Below, one piece after another: positions 28,210 through 33,882 of a stretch of 33,882 bases of DNA (position 1 is its first letter; the number at the start of each line of letters is the position of its first letter). The stretch comes from JBBSNV01 sp964458605 (lineage in GTDB: Bacteria > Pseudomonadota > Alphaproteobacteria > Reyranellales > JAQSWP01): positions 1 through 33,882 of the forward strand of contig CAYWLS010000036.1 of the NCBI GenBank assembly GCA_964458605.1, written 5' to 3'. The notes beneath the pieces were generated by a model. The model was not told the DNA's origin and ran no database searches. It worked only from the letters and a program-made list of their open reading frames with translations. A program made the position numbers and the translations under genes.

Positions 28210-30176
28210 CAGTGGCTCCCCGGCGTCGAAGATTTCTGCATCGCCTGCTGCGAGGCTCTCTGCGGCCCCTTCTGCGGCGCGCCCCATTCCGGCCCCAGGC
28301 TGGCGACCTGGCTCTTGGGCGGCGTGGCCGAGGGATCGCGCTTCTGGCACTCGATCAGCACGTCGCGCGCCACCGGCGCGGCGGTGCTGGCGCCGCCGAC
28401 GCCGTGCTCGACGATCACGGCGCAGGCGTAACGCGGATTGCCGACCGGGGCGAAAGCCACGAACAGCGCGTGATGGCGCAGGTGCCAGGGAATCTCGCTG
28501 GTCTTCTTGGGCCCGGCGTCGCGCTCGGCCTGGGTGATGCGCTTGACCTGGGCGGTGCCGGTCTTGCCGGCCATCGCCATCTCCGGATCGACGATGCGCG
28601 CGCCATAGGCGGTGCCGCGTTGCGAGTTGGTGACCGCGTCCATGCCGGCGATCACCTGCTTCAGGTTCTCGGCGCCGACCTTAATCTTGGGGAACAGCGC
28701 CGCCGCCCGCGCCGTCTGCGGCGACTGGCTGCTGGGCGCGCTGGGATCGCGCAGCAGCCGCGGCGTCACCGCGTAGCCGCCATTGCCGACCCGCGCCACC
28801 ATGGTGGCGAGTTGCAGGGGAGTGGCCATCATGTAGCCCTGGCCGATGCCGAACACCAGGGTTTCGCCCTGGGTCCAGGGCTGGCCCAGCGCCGACTGCT
28901 TCCATTCGCGGCTCGGCACCAGCCCGCCCTTCTCGCCGGGGATGTTGATGCCCAGCTCCTCGCCCAGGCCGAAGCGCTTGGCCACCTCGGCGATCTTGTC
29001 GACGCCGGCGCGCTTGGCGACCTCGTAGAAATAGCAGTCGCAGGACTGGGCCAGGCCGAGATTGAGGTCGACCGCACCGTGGCCGCCGCGCAGCCAGCAA
29101 TGGAACTTGGTGTCGCCCAGCTGCAGCACGCCGGCGCAGGGCAGCCGCGTGGCCGGCGTGATGGTGCCCGATTCCAGCCCGGCGATCGCCGTCATCAGCT
29201 TGAAGGTCGAGCCCGGCGGGTACTGGCCGCTGATCGCCTTGTTGTTGAGCGGCGTGCGCGGATTGTTGAGCAGATCCTGCCATTCGGCGTTGCTCAGCCC
29301 GCGCACGAAGGCGTTGGGGTCGTAGCTGGGGGTCGACACCATGGCCAGCACGTCGCCGTTGTGCATGTCCATCACCACGCAGGCGGCGCTCTCGTCCTTC
29401 AGCCGGTTGTAGGTGAAGGCCTGCAGATCGGCGTCGATGGTCAGCACCAGGTTGGCGCCGGTCTGGCCCTCGGTGCGGGCCAGCTCGCGGATGGTGCGGC
29501 CGACGGAATTGACCTCGACCTGCACGTTGCCGGCGCGGCCGCGCAGCTGCTTCTCGTATTCGTTCTCGATGCCCTTCTTGCCGGTGCGGAAGCCGGGCAG
29601 GCTCAGCACCGGGTCGGGATCCTCGCGCAGTTCCTTCTCGGTCACGGCGCTGACATAGCCGACGATATGGGCGAACGGCTCGCCCTCGGGATAGTCGCGC
29701 AGCTGGCCGACATCGATGGTGATGCCGGGCAGGTCGGGCGTGTTGAACTCGATCTGCGCCACCTCGTCCCAAGTCAGGTTCTCGCGCACCACCACCGGCA
29801 CGAAGGAGCGGTTGCGCTGCAGCTCGCGCATCACGCGCCGCCGCTCGACATCGCCCAGGCTGAGGATCAGGTCGAGCCGGTCGAGCGTGGCCTCGGCGCT
29901 GCCGGTCTTCTCCGAGGTCAGCAGCACGCGATAGTTCTGCCGGTTGACCGCCAGCGGCACGCCGGTGCGGTCGTAGATCAGGCCGCGGGTCGGCGGCAGC
30001 AGGCGCAGGTTGATGCGGTTGTCGTCGGCCAGCACCGCGTATTTGGGCGCCTCGATCACCTGCAGCTGGTAGAGCCGCACCATCAGCCCGCCCAGCAGCG
30101 CCACCTGGGCGCCGCCCAGCAGCAGGGTGCGGCGCGTGAACAGCTTGAGGCGGTCGGCGTCGCGCTGCATCGCCAT
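28209..30176 (-). CDS. mrdA: Penicillin-binding protein 2 (peptidoglycan transpeptidase)
   Basis: Class B PBP that cross-links peptidoglycan during elongation; the partner of RodA. The 655 residues start with a short cytoplasmic tail and one anchor (TLLLGGAQVALLGGLMVRLY). A dimerisation/pedestal domain follows with TRGLIYDRTGVPLAVN. The transpeptidase has the SxxK Ser in PPGSTFKLMTA, the second motif SCD in QSCDCYFYEV (usual for PBP2) and the KTG motif in AGKTGTAQV. The start at 30176 lies 2 nt after the mreD stop; the frame extending upstream overlaps mreD and is not supported. The C-terminus, past residue about 620, is Gln/Ser/Pro-rich and probably disordered. Confidence 0.95.
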   Translation of the reverse strand: MAMQRDADRLKLFTRRTLLLGGAQVALLGGLMVRLYQLQVIEAPKYAVLADDNRINLRLLPPTRGLIYDRTGVPLAVNRQNYRVLLTSEKTGSAEATLDRLDLILSLGDVERRRVMRELQRNRSFVPVVVRENLTWDEVAQIEFNTPDLPGITIDVGQLRDYPEGEPFAHIVGYVSAVTEKELREDPDPVLSLPGFRTGKKGIENEYEKQLRGRAGNVQVEVNSVGRTIRELARTEGQTGANLVLTIDADLQAFTYNRLKDESAACVVMDMHNGDVLAMVSTPSYDPNAFVRGLSNAEWQDLLNNPRTPLNNKAISGQYPPGSTFKLMTAIAGLESGTITPATRLPCAGVLQLGDTKFHCWLRGGHGAVDLNLGLAQSCDCYFYEVAKRAGVDKIAEVAKRFGLGEELGINIPGEKGGLVPSREWKQSALGQPWTQGETLVFGIGQGYMMATPLQLATMVARVGNGGYAVTPRLLRDPSAPSSQSPQTARAAALFPKIKVGAENLKQVIAGMDAVTNSQRGTAYGARIVDPEMAMAGKTGTAQVKRITQAERDAGPKKTSEIPWHLRHHALFVAFAPVGNPRYACAVIVEHGVGGASTAAPVARDVLIECQKRDPSATPPKSQVASLGPEWGAPQKGPQRASQQAMQKSSTPGSH

Positions 30177-30178
30177 GG

Positions 30179-30739
30179 CTAGCCCGCCCGCACCGGACGG
30201 CCCGGCCCGCGACCCGCACCGCGGCCCGGCAGGCGGGCGACGCGGCCCTGCGAGCGGCCGATCAGCCAGCTCAGCAGCGGATAGATCGCCAGCGACATCA
30301 GATACTGGAAGATCGCCGGCCGCGGATCGATCGTGGTCCACATCAGGAAGGCGGTCAGCGCCCAGGCCCCCGCCACGGCCAGGGCGGAGACCAGGGCATA
30401 GCCGAACCAGATGAACAGGAACGGCTTGTCGATCATGAAGCGCTGGTTGGCCTGGACGAAATGGCGCACGCACAGGAACACCAGCGCGTTGACGCCCAGC
30501 GGCCCGCCCGACATCACGTCCATCAGCAGGCCGAACAGCAGCGCCAGCCAGTTGGGCAGGTAGACCGGCCGGAACAGGCCGAAATGGAACACCGCCATCA
30601 GCGGCAGCAGCGGCGTCGCCGCGCCGGCATAGGGCACGTGCAGCGGCATGGCGTTGAGCAGGATCAGCAGCAGCAGCACGGTGGCGGGGCCGGCGGCGCG
30701 GCCCAGCCGGTCGAGGCGTTGCAGGAGGGTGCCGTTCAC
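30179..30739 (-). CDS. mreD: Rod-shape-determining membrane protein MreD
   Basis: Small integral membrane protein of the elongasome that links MreC and the RodA/PBP2 enzymes. The 186 residues have about five hydrophobic segments (for example ATVLLLLILLNAMPLHVPYA and LPLMAVFHFGLFRPVYLPNW). The sequence LFGLLMDVMSGGPLGVNALVFL is the conserved MreD block. The final 25 residues are Arg/Gly/Pro-rich (QGRVARLPGRGAGRGPGR), an unusual basic tail that may be cytoplasmic. It starts 13 nt after the mreC stop. Confidence 0.9.
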   Translation of the reverse strand: MNGTLLQRLDRLGRAAGPATVLLLLILLNAMPLHVPYAGAATPLLPLMAVFHFGLFRPVYLPNWLALLFGLLMDVMSGGPLGVNALVFLCVRHFVQANQRFMIDKPFLFIWFGYALVSALAVAGAWALTAFLMWTTIDPRPAIFQYLMSLAIYPLLSWLIGRSQGRVARLPGRGAGRGPGRPVRAG

Positions 30740-30752
30740 CGCGCGCCTGCCG

Positions 30753-31640
30753 CTACGGCTGCGCCTGGCGCCGCGGCGGCGCGATCGGCGGCAGCGGCGG
30801 CAGCACGCCGGAGATGCCGAAATCGACCACGCGCACGAACTCCATGCGACTCCAGTCGACCAGCGGCTCGATGCGGATCACGCCGCGGTCGCTGACGCTG
30901 GCCACCACGCCGACCGGCAGGCCGGCGGGATAGGTGCCGCCATGGCCGGAGGTGACGATGCGGTCGCCGATCTGCACCTGGGCGCCGGGCGGCAGGAAGT
31001 TGAGCTGCGGCTGGCGCGAATTGTCGCCCGACAGCATGGCGTGGTCGCGCGTGCGCTCGACCAGCACCGGGATGCGCGAGTTGATGTCGGTGATCAGCAG
31101 CACGCGGGCGGAGCTGTCGCCGACCTCGGTGATGCGGCCGGCCAGCCCGTCGGCGGTCATCACCGCCTGGCCGTTGCGCACGCCGTCGCGGGCGCCGGCG
31201 TTGAGCAGCATCGAGCGCACGAAGGCCGAGCCCGCGTCGCCCACCACGCGGGCGGTGATGAAGGTGGCCTGCGGCCCGGTCTGGTAGTTGAGGAAGGAGC
31301 GCAGCGCCTTGTTCTCGGCCTCCAGCCGCTGCGCCACGTTCTGCCACGACAGCAGCCGCGCGTTCTCCTCGCGCAGGCGCCGCAGCTCGGCGCGCATGGT
31401 CACCAGATCCTGGGCATCGGCCATCAGGTCGTTGACCGTCTGCACCGGGCGCGACAGCACGTCCAGCACCGGCGTCACCACGTCGCCGACGGCGGAGCGG
31501 ATGCGTTCGACGATCACGGTATCGGCCTTGCCGATCACCATCACGCCGAAGGCGCCGACCACCAGCAGGACAAAGGCAAAGCGCTGGACACCCGCCCGCA
31601 AGGTTGCGGCAACCTGGCCGATGCTGATGCGACTTGCCAC
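30753..31640 (-). CDS. mreC: Rod-shape-determining protein MreC
   Basis: Periplasmic scaffold that activates PBP2/RodA. The 295 residues have one N-terminal membrane anchor (FAFVLLVVGAFGVMVIG) followed by a coiled coil near MADAQDLVTMRAELRRLREENARLL. The two beta-barrel domains carry family blocks such as VRSMLLNAGARDGVRNGQAV, GLAGRITEVGDSSARVLLITD and GDRIVTSGHGGTYPAGLPVG. The C-terminus is Pro-rich (LPPLPPIAPPRRQ). It is encoded 64 nt after mreB in the conserved mreB-mreC-mreD-mrdA-mrdB order. Confidence 0.94.
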   Translation of the reverse strand: MASRISIGQVAATLRAGVQRFAFVLLVVGAFGVMVIGKADTVIVERIRSAVGDVVTPVLDVLSRPVQTVNDLMADAQDLVTMRAELRRLREENARLLSWQNVAQRLEAENKALRSFLNYQTGPQATFITARVVGDAGSAFVRSMLLNAGARDGVRNGQAVMTADGLAGRITEVGDSSARVLLITDINSRIPVLVERTRDHAMLSGDNSRQPQLNFLPPGAQVQIGDRIVTSGHGGTYPAGLPVGVVASVSDRGVIRIEPLVDWSRMEFVRVVDFGISGVLPPLPPIAPPRRQAQP

Positions 31641-31704
31641 TGAAGCCCGCGCTCCCCTGTTCGATCCTGCGCCTCGCGCGTGGGGCCGACCGGCCCCGCA
31701 CGCC

Positions 31705-32748
<1,044 letters not shown>

Positions 32749-33193
32749 TGAGTTCGTTGCTTTCCTTTTTGCCCCGCCGCCCGCGCCTCGAGCGCGGCCG
32801 GCCGATGCCGTGATCGATTAGCGCCGCGGGCAGCGCCGCTTGCGCGCGGGCACAGCCCGGCCCGTCGCGAGAGACCGATCGTCGCTCGCGCCAAGGTCGT
32901 ACCGATTGCCTGCCTTCGCTGCCGCGGTCCGCATTCTCCGCCCCGCTCGGCCCCACCTAGTCCGTGGCCGATGGACCCCAAGACGTTCCGGTCCGCGCTT
33001 GCGCTGGTGGGCTGCGGTCGCCCATGGTCGGCGATCCCTTGCCGGACCCCGACCCTTGCGACTGCCATGTCCATCGTTCGGACCGATTCGCGCAATTGCA
33101 TCAAGACCCTGGACGGGGACCTTGCAATGCCGCTTCCAGTTGGCGTCGATCCCGCGGAAAACCACCGCAACGACAGGCGCTAACCTGCGGTCA

Positions 33194-33222
33194 TTTCTAT
33201 CCTTTCGACCCCTTGGCCGCAA
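33194..33222 (-). promoter_or_regulatory. Candidate promoter for the mreB operon
   Basis: On the minus strand, TTGCGG (33217-33222) is followed after 17 nt by TAGAAA (33194-33199, 4 of 6 to the -10). If used, it would leave an untranslated leader of about 440 nt before mreB, so a second, nearer promoter is possible. Confidence 0.3.
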
Positions 33223-33252
33223 CGACTTTTGTTGGGCTCTGTGACTTTACAG

Positions 33253-33268
33253 CCACAACCGGTTGTGG
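33253..33268. promoter_or_regulatory. Perfect 16-bp palindrome upstream of mreB
   Basis: CCACAACCGGTTGTGG is fully self-complementary without a loop, the shape of a binding site for a dimeric regulator. It lies about 30 bp upstream of the candidate mreB promoter -35. I do not recognise the cognate factor. Confidence 0.4.
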
Positions 33269-33499
33269 TGAACGGCGGTGGCGATTTGCCATCCGCTGCG
33301 GCCCGTCCGACCCGTCGACCGGACCCGGCGCGCGATCGTCGCATGGCTGGTCCACTGCCGCGGGGTGTGCGCCGATGCGGCAGGGCGCCGACGAGCGGCG
33401 CGGGCGATGCGCGCACCGGCACGGGACAGCACGTCCGCCGCGCAGCGACGGCGCCGTCCAAGGCCGGATCGCGACCCCGCGCCGCGATCTAAGGAAATG

Positions 33500-33537
33500 A
33501 AAAGGCGCGGACGAAGGGATCGCCCTCGCCCGCGCCT
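33500..33537 (-). terminator. Intrinsic terminator of ilvC
   Basis: On the minus strand, arms AGGCGCGG (33530-33537) and CCGCGCCT (33503-33510) enclose an inner GAGGG/TCCCTTC-like stem and run directly into TTTT and an AT-rich stretch. A second hairpin, GCCTCC/GGAGGC (33542-33559), lies between it and the ilvC stop. Confidence 0.7.
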
Positions 33538-33574
33538 GGAGGCCTCCCTCGCCGGAGGCGATGCCGGTATCCGG

Positions 33575-33882
33575 CTAGTTCTTCGACTTGTCGACCAGCG
33601 CCTTCTCGCGGATCCACGGCATCATGCCGCGCAGCTTCTCGCCGATCTGCTCGATCGGGTGCTCCGACATGCGCTTGCGCATGGCCTTGAACGAGGCCTG
33701 GTTGACCTTGTTCTCCAGCATCCAGTCGCGCGCGAAGGCGCCGGACTGGATGTCGTTCAGCACCTTCTTCATCTCCGCCTTGACCGCCGGGGTGACGATG
33801 CGCGGGCCGCTCTTGTACTCGCCGTACTCGGCGGTGTTGGAGATCGAGTAGTTCATGTTGGCGATGCCGCCCTCGTAGATCA
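33575..33882 (-). CDS. ilvC: Ketol-acid reductoisomerase, C-terminal part (5' end outside window)
   Basis: Converts acetolactate or acetohydroxybutyrate to the dihydroxy acid that IlvD then dehydrates. The visible about 102 codons cover the helical C-terminal domain. The frame runs open to the window edge, reading IYEGGIANMNYSISNTAEYG, the conserved class I KARI active-site segment with the Glu and Ser that contact substrate. It continues through GPRIVTPAVKAEMKKVLNDI and GSGAFARDW-like QSGAFARDWM, and ends MMPWIREKALVDKSKN. The Met at 33856 is internal. The ending is that of the short (class I) enzyme, unlike the long E. coli form. The gene is followed by a clear terminator. Confidence 0.96.
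   Translation of the reverse strand, partial: IYEGGIANMNYSISNTAEYGEYKSGPRIVTPAVKAEMKKVLNDIQSGAFARDWMLENKVNQASFKAMRKRMSEHPIEQIGEKLRGMMPWIREKALVDKSKN

Larger units (their letters stand above)
32749..33574. other. 826-bp gene-free region upstream of mreB
   Basis: No coding region I can support. It is GC-rich, and short frames occur on both strands but none has a ribosome site plus a known domain. It holds a candidate mreB promoter (33194-33222), a perfect palindrome at 33253-33268 and the ilvC terminator at its right end. The stretch between 33270 and 33490 shows nothing I can name. Confidence 0.6.

Overview
This is GC-rich DNA with dense, mostly co-directional operons and a gene order (mreB-mreC-mreD-mrdA-mrdB next to ilvC) that is familiar from Alphaproteobacteria. 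I would place it in the Rhodospirillales/Rhizobiales area, but the sequence alone does not fix a genus. The two window edges cut through genes of branched-chain amino-acid synthesis: ilvD on the left and ilvC on the right.

Left backbone, 1-8419. The 3' part of ilvD is followed, on the opposite strand, by ppa (inorganic pyrophosphatase), a small unknown gene and an exported msrA. The msrA gene carries an apparent frameshift near 2460 that joins it in frame to the small gene. Divergent from these is a complete four-gene branched-chain 2-oxoacid dehydrogenase operon (E1 alpha, E1 beta, E2, E3), which degrades the keto acids of valine, leucine and isoleucine.

Central insert, 8420-26915. A 47-bp exact direct repeat flanks about 18.4 kb. 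The right copy is the 3' half of an intact tRNA-Lys(CTT) gene, with CCA encoded. The left copy is an orphan fragment of that tRNA. This is the signature of a genomic island integrated at the 3' end of a tRNA gene, although no integrase is recognisable. The cargo is catabolic. One seven-gene minus-strand series encodes an ABC importer (ATPase, permease, binding protein), a metallo-beta-lactamase-fold hydrolase, a short-chain dehydrogenase, a flavin monooxygenase and an OYE-family ene-reductase. The rest encodes a biotin carboxylase, a free 72-aa biotin carrier, two different full-length carboxyltransferases, two paralogous class III CoA-transferases, an SMP-30-type lactonase and one GntR/FCD regulator. 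Four intergenic promoter regions in the island carry the same 12-bp GntR-type palindrome, ATTGT-NN-ACAAT (three exact, one with a single mismatch). I infer that the regulator controls the whole island. The gene set suggests uptake of a carboxylic or cyclic keto compound, enone reduction, oxygen insertion, lactone or ester opening, CoA transfer and biotin-dependent carboxylation. The substrate is unknown.

Right backbone, 26946-33882. The tRNA-Lys promoter and a terminator for the rod-shape operon are followed by mrdB (rodA), mrdA (PBP2), mreD, mreC and mreB, all on the minus strand. An 826-bp gene-free stretch with a perfect 16-bp palindrome separates mreB from the 3' end of ilvC and its terminator. 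Removing the island would leave bkd operon - tRNA-Lys - rodA, which is a coherent ancestral arrangement.
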